From Paulinella micropora (taxonomy: Eukaryota > Cercozoa > Imbricatea > Euglyphida > Paulinellidae), in contig WBZZ01005995.1 in assembly GCA_019918135.1 (NCBI GenBank), positions 92,001-156,000 of the forward strand: DNA of 64,000 bases, given 5' to 3'. The notes beneath the pieces were generated by a model that had not been told where the DNA came from, did not search any database, and worked only from the letters and a program-made list of their open reading frames with translations. Below are positions 26,558-36,455 of this stretch, piece after piece (the stretch's first letter is position 1; the number at the start of each line of letters is the position of its first letter). A program made the translations under genes and the position numbers.

Positions 26558-28828
26558 TCATTTTGGCCAAAGCTCTGCAGCTTTGGCCAGAGCATCCAGA
26601 CCCCCCTGTTGTCGTCCTTCTTGCAGTGGTCGCTGCCTTCCTGCCTGTGTAGCTTGCAATTGTTTCTCTAGTCGCTGTATTTGCGTCTGTTCAGCTTGCA
26701 GTTGTTGCCCTAATCGCACTGTAAGCGCCTCCTGAGCTAGCAGCCGTCGCTCTAATTCCACTATTCGCGCCTCTCGATCTTGCAGTCGTCGCGCTATGGG
26801 CTCTTGTGGCTTCTGTTGTCTCTCTAGCTGCTGTTTGTGCGTCTTGGCGGTTTGCAGCTCTTGCTGCAGTCGCAACAGGGTTGGCGCTTGCAGCTGCTGA
26901 GGGCCCCCCCAATACTCATCGACGAGTTCTTGCGCCTTTTCTCGCTCCCATCTTAGCTCTGCTATTTCTTCCTGATACATGAATAGCTTGAGCTCTGGCA
27001 CATGATCCTCCGCTTCCTGAGAATTCAGCCAGGCTTTCCACTTGCTACTCCAACCTAAAAAATGATCGTAGAGCGGTTTGTAGATGCGCGTCTCGCCTGT
27101 CTTCACCTGCTGCACCAGTACACTCGCTAGGCGGCACATTTCGTTTAAATTATCGTGCCACTTCTTTTGCTCCTGCTTCAACACTTTCAAACGAGGGCCT
27201 TGCCTTTGTGATAGTCCAGCCCACCATGCATCGGACTTGCTCTTTGCGTTTTTTCCCGACTCTGCCAGAGCAAGTGTCTGCTTGTTATATTTGCCTTCCG
27301 TAGTTGTATGTTTCCCGGTCCCTTTGCGCGGAGCTTTATCAAAAGATAGGTAGATGGTGTGCATGAGTTTTAGTGGTGATTGCTTGATTGGCGTTATGTG
27401 AAGTGCGCACATCCTCTGTTGCAAACGCTCGCAGGCTGTCATCCTTCTCGCCAGCTTCGACTCAACATCCTTCAGCTTTGCTGTGGTGGCAGCCCAGCGC
27501 CTCCCGACCAGCACAAGCGCGGTCAGAAAGACTCCCACCTCAGCGACCAACTCGTCAGCATTCCATGTCCGTGCTGACAAGCGCTCGGCGATTTCGCCTG
27601 CTCTGCGGAAGCGTAGCCCGCCGCCGGGGTTGGCGGGCTCCTCGACAAAGGCCTTTCCTCGCGCAAATCCGTGACCCGACATGTCGACCCGGAAATGGCG
27701 AGGCTGCTTGAGCGCCGTCTGGCTCAAATTGTCGGCCGCCCCGAGCAAGCAGCAGCCCCCCCGCCCCTGAGCGTCCCGCAGCTCTTGCGACCACCACTCT
27801 GCGACCACCCGCAAGTTCAAAGTATTGGTGATAGTGGGAAACTGTCCAGCCGATCCCAACGAGCCTTCTAGTTTAGTCCACAACACGTCAAAGTACGTGG
27901 ACGGAAGTAACCCCAGACTACGCGCCGCGAGGCTCAGCAAGTTAGCGAGGTTGACGGCCTGGGGGTACCCCGCAGCACTCGGGACTGCCGACCCCCGCCC
28001 TCCAATCTGCCTGAAATACCTAGGCCTCACTCTTCCCAGTACGAGCGAATTGCTTGTGTTGCAAAAGAGCGTGTCTGCTGGCGCCCAGTTAGCAAGCATG
28101 GTTTTCATAGCTGCCAGTACTTTCAACAGCTTGTCGACAAACGCCGTAAACCGCTGGATTCCTACCGCAGGTAGCGCTGCTGCTGCGTATGCCAGTAAAT
28201 CCGTCTCCTCGTGGGCAACTCGCCCAGCGGTGAAGGCCATCGCGATCCAGTGGTGCTGGGCACTGTCCATGGCTCGCCCGTTCCCGTTCGAGGGCGCCGA
28301 GGATTCCTCCTTGATATTAAGGCAGCCGTAGATTTCAGGCGCCAGCCCCTGTTTTTGGAAGTAGTCTTGTAGTTGTAAGCTGTTGATCAAGTCTGCGACC
28401 AACGGCGCCGCCTCGCCTGGGGTCTGCAGTTTCTGTAGACACAAGCCCCCCTGCCCGGTCCCGACGGACAATGCGACGCGATCAGGCCAGTTTTGCCCCA
28501 GGCCGTACAGGCTGGCTAGGTCTTGCTGGGCGATAACTAGGCAGCGAATGTTTGCAGGCCAGACCTTCTTCATTTCCGCAGCCAGATCAGTGTTTCGGAG
28601 CGCAAGAAGCCTGGGGACTAGGCCGGGATCGTCCTCGCGCGATTTATGCTCTTCCACTTGCAAAGGAGTCCACCCTTCGAGCACGAGTTCTACTGATTCG
28701 GCAGATTGGTTGGGTAGTACGCCGGCCTCTCTTTGGTGCTGCTGGCATAATCTCTTTAGCAGGCCGATCAGCTGCACGACGTGCCCGCGCTCAGCCTGCA
28801 CTCTAGCCCGCTTGGTTGGCGGGTCCAT
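26558..28828 (-). CDS. kinase-fold-like protein with long C-terminal coiled coil
   Basis: ATG at 28828 (MDPPTKRARVQAERG, a likely nuclear signal). 756 residues. The N-terminal half follows the layout of the protein at 52268: VWPANIRCLVIAQQDLASL (cf. VWPNQIPCFDLSKAQV), IYGCLNI...HWIAMAFTAG as hinge, and LANWAPADTLFCNTSNSLVL in place of the catalytic loop. The typical HRD and DFG residues are absent, so a pseudokinase-like scaffold is likely. The last 150 residues are a glutamine-rich coiled coil (RLQQELQTAKTHKQQLERQQ, VRLGQQLQAEQTQIQRLEKQ). Upstream lie two hairpins and the divergent F-box locus. Confidence 0.75.
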   Translation of the reverse strand: MDPPTKRARVQAERGHVVQLIGLLKRLCQQHQREAGVLPNQSAESVELVLEGWTPLQVEEHKSREDDPGLVPRLLALRNTDLAAEMKKVWPANIRCLVIAQQDLASLYGLGQNWPDRVALSVGTGQGGLCLQKLQTPGEAAPLVADLINSLQLQDYFQKQGLAPEIYGCLNIKEESSAPSNGNGRAMDSAQHHWIAMAFTAGRVAHEETDLLAYAAAALPAVGIQRFTAFVDKLLKVLAAMKTMLANWAPADTLFCNTSNSLVLGRVRPRYFRQIGGRGSAVPSAAGYPQAVNLANLLSLAARSLGLLPSTYFDVLWTKLEGSLGSAGQFPTITNTLNLRVVAEWWSQELRDAQGRGGCCLLGAADNLSQTALKQPRHFRVDMSGHGFARGKAFVEEPANPGGGLRFRRAGEIAERLSARTWNADELVAEVGVFLTALVLVGRRWAATTAKLKDVESKLARRMTACERLQQRMCALHITPIKQSPLKLMHTIYLSFDKAPRKGTGKHTTTEGKYNKQTLALAESGKNAKSKSDAWWAGLSQRQGPRLKVLKQEQKKWHDNLNEMCRLASVLVQQVKTGETRIYKPLYDHFLGWSSKWKAWLNSQEAEDHVPELKLFMYQEEIAELRWEREKAQELVDEYWGGPQQLQAPTLLRLQQELQTAKTHKQQLERQQKPQEPIARRLQDREARIVELERRLLAQEALTVRLGQQLQAEQTQIQRLEKQLQATQAGRQRPLQEGRQQGGLDALAKAAELWPK

Positions 28829-28870
28829 GGCTCGTGCGCAAATCTTCGCGCAAAAGCCTTTTACACACTT

Positions 28871-28957
28871 AGCAAAGGAACATGCTGGCACGGTTCCTTT
28901 GCTGAATGCACTTCCCTCTCAGTCCCTCCCCTGCTTCCTCTCCCCGCGCGGGGAGAG
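28871..28957. promoter_or_regulatory. two palindromes in a divergent promoter
   Basis: AGCAAAGGAAC pairs with GTTCCTTTGCT (28871-28903, 11-bp stem), and CTCTCCCCGCGCGGGGAGAG at 28938-28957 is a perfect 20-base palindrome. They lie between divergent genes, so they may be binding sites for dimeric regulators rather than terminators. Confidence 0.45.
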
Positions 28958-29051
28958 AATACGCTGAACTAAAGCTGAAGGAAAAAGAAAAGGGAGGGGC
29001 GGGCTTAGAGACATTTTGGGTTTGTAGCCAAAGACCGAGTTCTGACAAGAA

Positions 29052-30328
29052 ATGTCGCACGTCATTTTTGATCTCCCTGAAGAACTTTGCGAGCAGCTAA
29101 CAACCGACTACCTTACACCAGCAGACGAGGCGTTGCTGTATGCAACAAACCGCAACTATCCGGCAAGACAGCTAGGCGACCAAAGGGGGGGTGCGTTGAT
29201 GGCTAGCATGCTGCTTTACTTTTATGAATACAGACAATTATCAGCAGCCCTCTTGGATAGTAAACAGGCCGAACTTGTCCGCCAGATCGCAAAGGACTGC
29301 AAAATACATTGCCGAGCCCTCTGCCTGTTCCCCAACACTGCAGCACGAAAAAACGTAATTATTGGCAGGCTGTAGAATCGCTGGTTTCCTACGTGTTGCG
29401 CACGAGGTACGACCGGGCGGCCCCAACCAAGCCAAACCTAAGAAGTCTAGTTCTGTCCGGAGACGACGCGTCCAACGAGAACAAGCACACGATTCTGACC
29501 ACGGAGAATGGGGACTACTTTCCTTTTGTCACGCGCTGGCTGTCGGAGCAGAACGCTATTCAGTTGTTCGGGTGTGAGGAGCTCAAGCGGTTTGTTTTCA
29601 GTCAAAACCCTGTCTACGAAGAGGGTGCGGTCTCGGACGATCTTACTCTAGAGGTGGACTGGTGTCCAAGCCTGCAGAAAGTCGAGGCAAGCGCGGCGCT
29701 ACCCCGGACCAGTGACGACCCAGCGCTACGATCAGCAGTCCTGCAGCTCAGCAGATCGGGCAAGCTGGGTCAGGGCTTGGATATCTACGTCGCTGGCCGG
29801 TGGAATGTAATTGTCTACCATTGTGACGATGTCAAGGTGCTTAATTTGCATCGCAGGCAGGACACAATCAAATTACCCGCCCGACTGCGCTGCCAGGAAG
29901 CAAACCTCGTTTTCGAGACATTGCATAAACTCCGCGAGCTAGTCCTCCCAGCAAGCGTTGAAGCAGCAGATAACCTCCTACTCACTGGTTCCGCGTCGTC
30001 GTCGTCGTCGTCGTCGGCGGCGGGGGGTACTAGTCGTCTCAATCTCTGGTTCGAATCCTGCCCTCGTCTCCAAAGTATTCGCACGGCCCGCGCGACACAA
30101 GTCAAGAAGCAACGACGACCTGACCTGCTAGAGATCACGGTTTCTCGTTTGTCACACATCATCAGCGACGAGGTGACAGAATGGGCGGCAGACCTAGGTT
30201 CGAGAATGTCAACAAGTGAAGAATTTTATTCTGCCCCAGTCTGCAGAGCTTTACCGTACCGCCAGGCTGTAGGTGCCGCAGAAAGTTTACCCTGGATTTT
30301 TCCAAGTGCAATCACATGCCTGAACTAA
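29052..30328 (+). CDS. F-box / leucine-rich-repeat protein locus
   Basis: ATG at 29052 begins MSHVIFDLPEELCEQLTTDY, LTPADEALLYATNRNY, a recognisable F-box (LP-x-EL ... L...D...L). The remainder of the locus carries LRR-like strands (NLRSLVLSG, LKRFVFSQNP, CPSLQKVEASAAL, DVKVLNLHRR, LRELVLPASV, CPRLQSIRTARA) and a serine run (about 29995-30015). F-box proteins recruit substrates to Skp1-Cullin E3 ligases, and a Skp1 gene lies at 36792. The F-box and LRR parts are in two overlapping reading frames; an intron or about one break could explain this, and I do not resolve it. The end is followed by a G-rich spacer. Confidence 0.6.
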
Positions 30329-30591
30329 ACCTGCCCGAACCGTCTGGCCCCACAAAATGGTGCAAAAGATTGGTTGTGCTTCGGCCCCCTAGTCAAGACC
30401 CGTCGACGTAAATTGCTCCCTACAAATTCCCCTCCCCGACCGCACGTGAGGGAGGAGGAGAGAGTGTGTGTCGAGGAAGGGGGGGGGGGGGGGAAGGTGG
30501 CAGAAGGGGGCTTTCCCCTAGCAAGACGCGTCCTTTCTCCCGGCCATATCACTTGTGCATTTTTACTTTAGTACCAGACGAGGTTCACAGC

Positions 30592-31566
30592 ATGTCGAGC
30601 GACAAGAGACGCAAGCTTGCGCAAGAAGACAAGGGCGGGGGCGACGCGCCGACGGGCGAACGAGAAAGTGATTTGCGGCTCCTCTGCGGGCAGCTTTGGG
30701 TGCCGAGCGACGACGCGCGCTATGATGCTTTTTTGGCATTACCCTGGGCGGCCAAGCAAGACTATATCTTGACCTGCGCTCGAATGGTCGAAACGCTTTC
30801 CCAGCGCGAGCAGTGGCAGGAACCCGCGTGGGCCGAACAGCTCAGAGGGCGGGTCGAATGATTGAAAGCCTCGTTGTCCGAGGTACGTAAAAATCCTAGA
30901 GATAACGGTCGCTTGCATGAAATGAACGTCGCCCGGGCGCTCGATCGCGTCTGCAGATCCTGGGGCGGAGATCTCTCGGGGGTCCACGTGGTCGACACAG
31001 CCGCGCGCGTGCACAGCGGGGGCGCGGATCTGGCGGTGCAGGGGCTTTTTAAGGGCGCGGTCCGCGAGGTCTGGCTAGAGCTCAAATCCAACAGCGCCAG
31101 CACGCTCGTCGGAACAGCCGCCCTTGAGGCTCTCTTGGCCAAGGTCGCAGCAGCGCCGGAAAGCGGGCCCCTGGCGGGTGCTGTGCTGTGTGCACAGGGC
31201 GCAGTTGCCAAGTGCAGTTCGTTGCCTGAGGTTTACTGGGCTGGCTCGCGCCCTATCATTGTGTTGTCACACCTAGGCAATGAGAGCCCCTGCCCCGATC
31301 TGCTCGTGTTGGTAGTCAGGTTTCTGCTTGTGTCGTTGCGGGCTAAAACGGCAGAGGCAGGAGCAGATAGCTGTGCAGGCCCGAAGAAGCCCCAGCAGGA
31401 AGATCGGGTAAATAGCTTTATGCAAAAGCTGCGTGACGTAAGCACCATAATCGCTAAGCAATCCTCCAGCCTGAGGTTAGCCGAGAAGCACGTTCAGGCC
31501 GCGCGCAAGGCAGGAGAAGGTTTGCTGGGGGAGCTACAAGTGTTTTTAAGCCCGGTCGACGAATAA
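30592..31566 (+). CDS. PD-(D/E)XK-nuclease-like locus, apparently interrupted
   Basis: ATG at 30592 (MSSDKRRKLAQEDKGGGDAP). The first 89 codons are charged and unrecognised (WAAKQDYILTCARMVETLSQ). The larger second part begins MNVARALDRVCRSWGG at 30922 and contains HSGGADLAVQGLFKGAVREVWLELKSNS, fitting the nuclease core pattern: an acidic residue in a hydrophobic strand (GADLAV), then a strand ending ELK. A possible helper Glu or Gln lies in the following helix. A role in DNA processing or repair would be usual. The two parts share one frame but are interrupted about once, so either two genes or a broken one. No poly(A) signal was noted before the poly-C spacer at 31610-31640. Confidence 0.5.
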
Positions 31567-31735
31567 TCCTTTACCGGATAACAGGGGGAAGGACGCCCCT
31601 CCCATTCTCCCCCCCCTTCCCCCCCCCCCCCCCCCCACACACCCCTCTTTCTCTCCTTCTCTGTTTCTCTCTCGTAACACTTTGGAAGTTCCTTCGAGCC
31701 TGGTTATTAAATCAAACCTGCCCCCCTGAACACAG

Positions 31736-32002
31736 ATGGCAACGCAAAATATTAATAACAAATGGCCTCCCCCGCCTCCTCAGGACAGGCCAGCCGGGGC
31801 CATCTCCAAGAAAAAACAGAGTGCCAAAGCGGGAATCAAGGTTACCACAAGCCTTACACCGAACTTTAAACCAGGTCCAAATTCATATCAATATATCAAC
31901 CTAAACGGCCTTGGAGCCGAGGAACTAGCGGCTCTGCGAACACTGCTGAACAACCGAGCTGGCCGCAAAGCCAACGAACCAGCGCCCAGGCTGGTCTTCT
32001 AG
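31736..32002 (+). CDS. small basic, proline-rich protein (88 residues)
   Basis: ATG at 31736 follows a poly-C/T spacer and TTATTAAATC. The N-terminal half is disordered, proline- and lysine-rich (WPPPPPQDRPAG, SKKKQSAKAGIKV); the C-terminal half has one likely helix (GLGAEELAALRTLLNNRAGR). No family match. The next ATG follows its stop directly and in the same frame, so the two frames are probably co-transcribed or parts of one locus. Confidence 0.55.
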   Translation: MATQNINNKWPPPPPQDRPAGAISKKKQSAKAGIKVTTSLTPNFKPGPNSYQYINLNGLGAEELAALRTLLNNRAGRKANEPAPRLVF

Positions 32003-32707
32003 ATGAACAATCGCCTCTTTACCAACTCACAGATAGAAGCGCGTTGGAAAATCGGGGGGCCAGCAGTGTCCATAATTGACGACTGGGTCCACCGGGTAGC
32101 CGCCGAGCTACCCCGTCTACGACCTTCTCTGACCAACCCCCCGGTGGCGTGGGTGGCGCTACCAGGCCAGGACGCGAACAACGCTAGCCGTGCGACAAAA
32201 GACACGGTTAGCGTCCTCAGCGTCGTTTCGGCCGGCGGACAGTTGTGGTCGGAGGACGGGGCGATTAAGCTGCTGGCCTTTTCGTCGATGCCAACCCCTC
32301 CCACCTTTAAATCTGCAGCAAAGGGTTGTTCGACAACCGCGTATGCCCTGGTTGAACCTCACCGCAACCTCCGCGCTGTGCTCAACTGCTTACTTGGGTA
32401 CATTACTCCAGGGACTTCTGGAGCAAGGAGACCTCTCCGCACTAACCTAGGAAAAAACGTGAAAATACGTTGTACTTGCGCCTATGTTTACCAGCGGGTA
32501 AATGGCGGGATAAGGGAGCGTTTTTTAAGGCCCTTAAACAACCAACCTTGGCCGCGCATTTCGTCGTCCAAGCCCGCCACGCTTCGGATGATGCTAGAAA
32601 CAGAAAGCCCGCAGGTATTGGCTAATACCGGCGAGAGTATTCCGCTCAGGACCATCAGTACCTGTGGTGGGGCTTTGGTGCTATTCAACCGGCTCATTTT
32701 CGTGTAA
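32003..32707 (+). CDS. uncharacterised 234-residue protein
   Basis: The ATG abuts the previous stop with no gap and in the same frame. The sequence starts MNNRLFTNSQIEARWKIGGP; VSIIDDWVHRVAAELPRL looks helical, and KDTVSVLSVVSAGGQLWSED with IKLLAFSSMPTPP reads as strands. Later parts are more basic (GARRPLRTNLGKNVKIRCTC). No domain recognised. Its end is followed by a perfect palindrome at 32708 and AATAAA at 32744, so it has a well-formed transcript end. It may be the main part of a longer protein including the preceding frame. Confidence 0.55.
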   Translation: MNNRLFTNSQIEARWKIGGPAVSIIDDWVHRVAAELPRLRPSLTNPPVAWVALPGQDANNASRATKDTVSVLSVVSAGGQLWSEDGAIKLLAFSSMPTPPTFKSAAKGCSTTAYALVEPHRNLRAVLNCLLGYITPGTSGARRPLRTNLGKNVKIRCTCAYVYQRVNGGIRERFLRPLNNQPWPRISSSKPATLRMMLETESPQVLANTGESIPLRTISTCGGALVLFNRLIFV

Positions 32708-32749
32708 AGTAGGGACGTCCCTACTAAAAGGCTGCGAGCTTTTAATAAA
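32708..32749 (+). terminator. palindrome plus poly(A) signal
   Basis: AGTAGGGACGTCCCTACT (32708-32725) is a perfect 18-base palindrome beginning at the base after the stop codon. AATAAA follows at 32744-32749. It is the clearest case here of hairpin and poly(A) signal combined. Confidence 0.65.
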
Positions 32750-32796
32750 AACTTTTTTAAATACTTTCTTTGCGAAAAAAGATTGCAAAAGGAATA

Positions 32797-33579
32797 CTAT
32801 TCTACTCGCACTACACTGTCGCCCGTGTGCTCACGGCGCTTGTGTATGGTGAGTCCGCTAGCTGTCACGAACCTTCTGTGGCATTCATCGCAGGCATAAG
32901 GCTTCTCGTGCGCATGGCGCTTGTGCTGTGCTAGCTTACTGGCCGTCGTGAACTTTCTGTCGCACCTGTCGCATTCGTAAGGCGTCGTCTCGTCCCCGTG
33001 CGCAAGGCGCTTGTGTCTTGTGAGCTCGCTAGGTTCTGCGAACCTTCTATTACACCGGTCGCAGGCGTAAGGCTTCTTGCCCGTGTGCGCACGGCGCTTG
33101 TGTTGTGTCAGATTGCTGGAGGTCGTAAACTTGCCGTCGCACTCATCGCAGCCGTAAGGCCTCTCGCCCGTATGCACGCGCTTGTGCACAGTGAGATGGC
33201 TAGCTTGCGCAAACTTGCTATTGCACTGGTTGCAGGCGTAAGGCTTCTCGCCCGTGTGCACGCGCTTGTGACAGGTGAGCTCGCCAGACCCCGCAAACCT
33301 GCTGTCGCACTCGTCACAGGCGTAAGGCTTCCCACCCGTGTGCACACGGCGCCTGTGATCCGTGAGCTCGCCAGATCCTACAAACCTGCTGTCGCACTCT
33401 TCGCAGGCATAGGGCTTCTCGCCCGTGTGCGCGCGACGCTTGTGTTCTGCGAGATTGCCAGAATTTGCAAAAATTCTAGTGCAACAGTCGCAGGCGTGCT
33501 GCTTCCCGTCTAGGCATCTTCTCTTACGAGGGCGCAGGGCACTAGGGGTTGTGGATGCGGCCTGTCTTCTTGACCGCAT
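32797..33579 (-). CDS. C2H2 zinc-finger protein, eight fingers
   Basis: ATG at 33579 (MRSRRQAASTTPS), 260 residues; the frame is open further upstream only from a non-ATG codon. A basic leader (RPRKRRCLDGK) is followed by eight regular C2H2 fingers of the Kruppel type, joined by HTGEKPY-like linkers: HACDCC, YACEEC, YACDEC, YACNQC, YGCDEC, YACDRC, YECDRC and YACDEC, each ending H-x3-5-H. Fingers two and three (SRFVGSGELT / SRFAGSGELT) are nearly identical, showing recent internal duplication. Regular linkers imply sequence-specific DNA binding, unlike the irregular seven-finger protein at 7389. Confidence 0.93.
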   Translation of the reverse strand: MRSRRQAASTTPSALRPRKRRCLDGKQHACDCCTRIFANSGNLAEHKRRAHTGEKPYACEECDSRFVGSGELTDHRRRVHTGGKPYACDECDSRFAGSGELTCHKRVHTGEKPYACNQCNSKFAQASHLTVHKRVHTGERPYGCDECDGKFTTSSNLTQHKRRAHTGKKPYACDRCNRRFAEPSELTRHKRLAHGDETTPYECDRCDRKFTTASKLAQHKRHAHEKPYACDECHRRFVTASGLTIHKRREHTGDSVVRVE

Positions 33580-33768
33580 TCTTTTTTTTTGACTTTCCTC
33601 CTTTTCTTTTGTGTTGAGCTGCAAGACGAGAGTCGGAGGAGGAGGAGGGGGGGGGGGGGGAGAGCGCCCCCCCCCCTTTCTCTCTCTCGGACAGGGCTTG
33701 GGAAAGCCGAGCTTTGCAGGATCCCCTAGTATCTCTTATCCTGCAAAGAGGAGCGCGGACTGGACACC

Positions 33769-34230
33769 ATGACCTCGCCTTCTTCTGGCGCACTGCAGCC
33801 GCAATTTCTGCAGCGGATCCCTTCTCTATCGTCATCGCCGCTGCAGCAATTGAAGCAAATAGCTTGCAAATATTGCGGCAAAAGAAAACAAAAGTTGTTC
33901 GAACCCGTGATGAACCTGGACGATCTGCGCAAGGGAATCAACGCGTGGTGCACCAAGACGGCAGAAGATTATAAAAAGTATCCTTATCACGTAGATCCCG
34001 AGCCTGAAGTATTCATACGAGAGTTGATACGGGACAGCAAGCAGTGCATTGTGTTTACGGCTTACAAGAAGAAAATCGACGAGGTAGATATGCGAGAAAT
34101 GGAACGCTTGACTTTTGACGATCTCAAGAAAGAAAGGACAGCAGGGCCCCTAAAGACGAAATTGGATTGGACTTCTTTCCTGGAAGAATTTCTGCTTAAA
34201 AAGCAACAAGTATTTTTAAATAACGACTAA
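33769..34230 (+). CDS. uncharacterised 153-residue protein with CxxC
   Basis: ATG at 33769 (MTSPSSGALQPQFLQ). A serine/proline/glutamine-rich head is followed by ACKYCGKRKQ (one CxxC, about residues 33-36), then a helical, charged body (NLDDLRKGINAWCTKTAEDY, FIRELIRDSKQCIVFTAYKK, LTFDDLKKERTAGPLKTKLD). Only one CxxC and a single later Cys are visible, so a complete zinc site is uncertain. No family recognised. Divergent from the zinc-finger gene, with only a poly-G/C spacer between. Confidence 0.65.
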   Translation: MTSPSSGALQPQFLQRIPSLSSSPLQQLKQIACKYCGKRKQKLFEPVMNLDDLRKGINAWCTKTAEDYKKYPYHVDPEPEVFIRELIRDSKQCIVFTAYKKKIDEVDMREMERLTFDDLKKERTAGPLKTKLDWTSFLEEFLLKKQQVFLNND

Positions 34231-34337
34231 GCTTCATTCCGTTTGCAATCCGGAAACGTAGGAATCGTGCTTGAATTCTTGTTTGTTTTCAAATCAAGCG
34301 AGGCGCGCCTGGTCATCATTTCACTCTTTTTCTTTTG

Positions 34338-36455
34338 CTATTTGTTAAAAAAAAAGTTTGTATACCAATTGGGAGTAGATAGGCTTTCCCTGGCTAGCTT
34401 GGTATTTTCCGCCGCTACCTGCTCGAAGCATTCCATAGCCTCGAGCTCCAGCGCGGCACGCGCGGCCGGCGCCGCCGCCCGCGGCGCTTGCGTCATCCAC
34501 AGATGTAGTCCCAGCCGCAAGCGCACAACCTGCCGCAGCCGGTGGTTCTGTCCGCGTGCGGACAGACGGAGCCAGCGCAGCTTGTCGGTACCCTCGCATA
34601 CGTTCAGGCCCAATATGCCCTGGGCGTGGGGATCCTGATGTTCCGTGGCTAGGCGCTGGCAGTGCGCGACGGCGCGCTGCCTCTCTTCCGGTTGCAAACT
34701 CTCGTCCTCAGGCAGCCACTCCAACCAGTCAGCCGCCGCGCGCATGGCCGGCGGATGCTGTTGGTCCGCCCTAGCCAACACTGCTAACTTGTCGCAGCGG
34801 CTGTGCGGGGTCTTGGCGTTACAATAGTCACACCCCGAGCCCGAGCGCTGGCAACACAGGAGATGCAGCCAGTACCACTGAAACATAGCTTCGGAAACCT
34901 CGAGTCCCTCCGCCGTGTTGTAGCAGCTCTTCCACCGGTACGGATAGGTGAAGGGGTCGTGCTGTGCCAGCTCGGAAAATTCGTCGTTGTAGATATAGGA
35001 GACGTCCCGGATGCCAGAGGCTATAACAAACATTGCCACAATTTCCCTTCCCTGGAAGGCACACCACGGCCCCTCGTCCGGGGGCGTGCCACCCCGCTGC
35101 CTGGCCTGCCACGCGGGCAGGCACACCCGGCCAAGCTCGTAAAAGGATGCACAATGCAATTCTTGGTGCGCAGCGTCAGTCAGTATTACCCAAGGACAGG
35201 GCCACACTTCCTCATTCCAGGGACAATACACCTCCAGGATCTTGGCCAGCTTTTCCTCGGCGTCCGAGCCTGCAGCGTCGTCCGAGCCTGCAGCGTCACG
35301 GAAGAGCTGCCAGGCCCGGCGTCTGTCGCGGGCCAGCCCCGCGCTGCCCGTTAGGTGCAAGCGCCCGAGCCTGTAGGCCGCGCCGGCATGGCGGCGGGGA
35401 GAGGAGTTGGCAGCACGTTCCAGCAACGCGATGGCCCGCGCGTAGTTTTTGCAATCGACGCCCCTCCCCAGCAGCAGGCACACGCCTAGCTCGTACAGGT
35501 CGTGCGGGGCAGGCTGGGACAGCTGCTGCAGCAGCGCCGCGGCTTCGTACTCGCGGCGCAGGGCCTCCTCCAGGTTTCTGGCGGGCAGGCGCGCGTGCTT
35601 GTTGTGGTAGGCGGTCTGCAGCAGCCAGTGCGCTAGCTCGGAACGCCAGTACGACGCGCGCTGCCGCCCCCCCGGAGCAGGCGTCGTAGGGCCAGCGGAC
35701 GCGCGTTGCTGGTCCCCTGACGCGGGCAGCAGTTCGATGGCACGGCGCAACAGAGGCAGCGCTCGCTCTTCGGCTCCTGCCCTCCAGTAAACATGTGCGA
35801 GCACATAGTAGGTAACATCAGCTGTTACGCAGCGCACCGAGTGGGCCAGGAACCGCCGGGCCTCTGGGTCGTCGTTTGTGTCCCGAACCCAGAAACGTAA
35901 CGCTTCCCACTCGTCTTTGGCCTTGGCTAGCCAAGGACAGACCCCTTCGGCGGACTGGCAACACCCCTGGCCCGAGTGCGCCAGGACCTGCAGCAGCAGG
36001 TTCAGGCCGCGCTTGGCCCGGCGCCAGTCCCAGCAGTTGACCAGGCCCACCGCCTTGCCGACCAGCGCCTCGGCACACCCCGCCTTCTCTGCTTTGGCCC
36101 TGCATACCTTAGCCTGCTGCTCCTCCAGCAGTTGCTCGCATGCCAAGGTATGCTGGGCAAAGTCACTAAGCCTGAAAACGACCGCGCAGGCCTGCGCAGG
36201 ACAGCAGGGCAGCCAAAGGTTGCGCACTTCACGCCTAGTGCGGTGGCAGGGCACCGACTCCGCCCCCTCGGCCCGGCAGTTGGGGCAGCGCCGCTGGTAG
36301 GCGTCGTGCCTCGCAGCCTCCCGGAAGCAGTCTTCGCAGAAGTTTTGACCACACCCGTGCGCTACCGCCTCACGCACGATCCACAGGCACAAGGGGCACA
36401 CCAGCTCAGCCCGCACTGCCGCGGTGTCCGGATCGTGGCTGAACCAGCCAGGCAT
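34338..36455 (-). CDS. RING-finger E3-like protein with Sel1/TPR repeats
   Basis: ATG at 36455, 705 residues. RING finger: C20-x2-C23, C35-GQNF-C40-x2-C43, C57-PN-C60, with His in place between (AHGCGQNFCEDC). It is followed by a TRAF-like zinc region (REVRNLWLPCCPAQACAVVF...HTLAC). Helical repeats then run through most of the protein: LAHVYWRAGAEERALPLLRRAIEL (TPR-like), ELGVCLLLGRGVDCKNYARA and YRLGRLHLTG (Sel1-like), and a Cys-rich patch (LLCCQRSGSGCDYC). RING proteins bring an E2-ubiquitin to substrates; Sel1/TPR repeats bind proteins. With Skp1 and F-box-like genes nearby, a ubiquitin-hijacking role is likely. Confidence 0.85.
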   Translation of the reverse strand: MPGWFSHDPDTAAVRAELVCPLCLWIVREAVAHGCGQNFCEDCFREAARHDAYQRRCPNCRAEGAESVPCHRTRREVRNLWLPCCPAQACAVVFRLSDFAQHTLACEQLLEEQQAKVCRAKAEKAGCAEALVGKAVGLVNCWDWRRAKRGLNLLLQVLAHSGQGCCQSAEGVCPWLAKAKDEWEALRFWVRDTNDDPEARRFLAHSVRCVTADVTYYVLAHVYWRAGAEERALPLLRRAIELLPASGDQQRASAGPTTPAPGGRQRASYWRSELAHWLLQTAYHNKHARLPARNLEEALRREYEAAALLQQLSQPAPHDLYELGVCLLLGRGVDCKNYARAIALLERAANSSPRRHAGAAYRLGRLHLTGSAGLARDRRRAWQLFRDAAGSDDAAGSDAEEKLAKILEVYCPWNEEVWPCPWVILTDAAHQELHCASFYELGRVCLPAWQARQRGGTPPDEGPWCAFQGREIVAMFVIASGIRDVSYIYNDEFSELAQHDPFTYPYRWKSCYNTAEGLEVSEAMFQWYWLHLLCCQRSGSGCDYCNAKTPHSRCDKLAVLARADQQHPPAMRAAADWLEWLPEDESLQPEERQRAVAHCQRLATEHQDPHAQGILGLNVCEGTDKLRWLRLSARGQNHRLRQVVRLRLGLHLWMTQAPRAAAPAARAALELEAMECFEQVAAENTKLARESLSTPNWYTNFFFNK

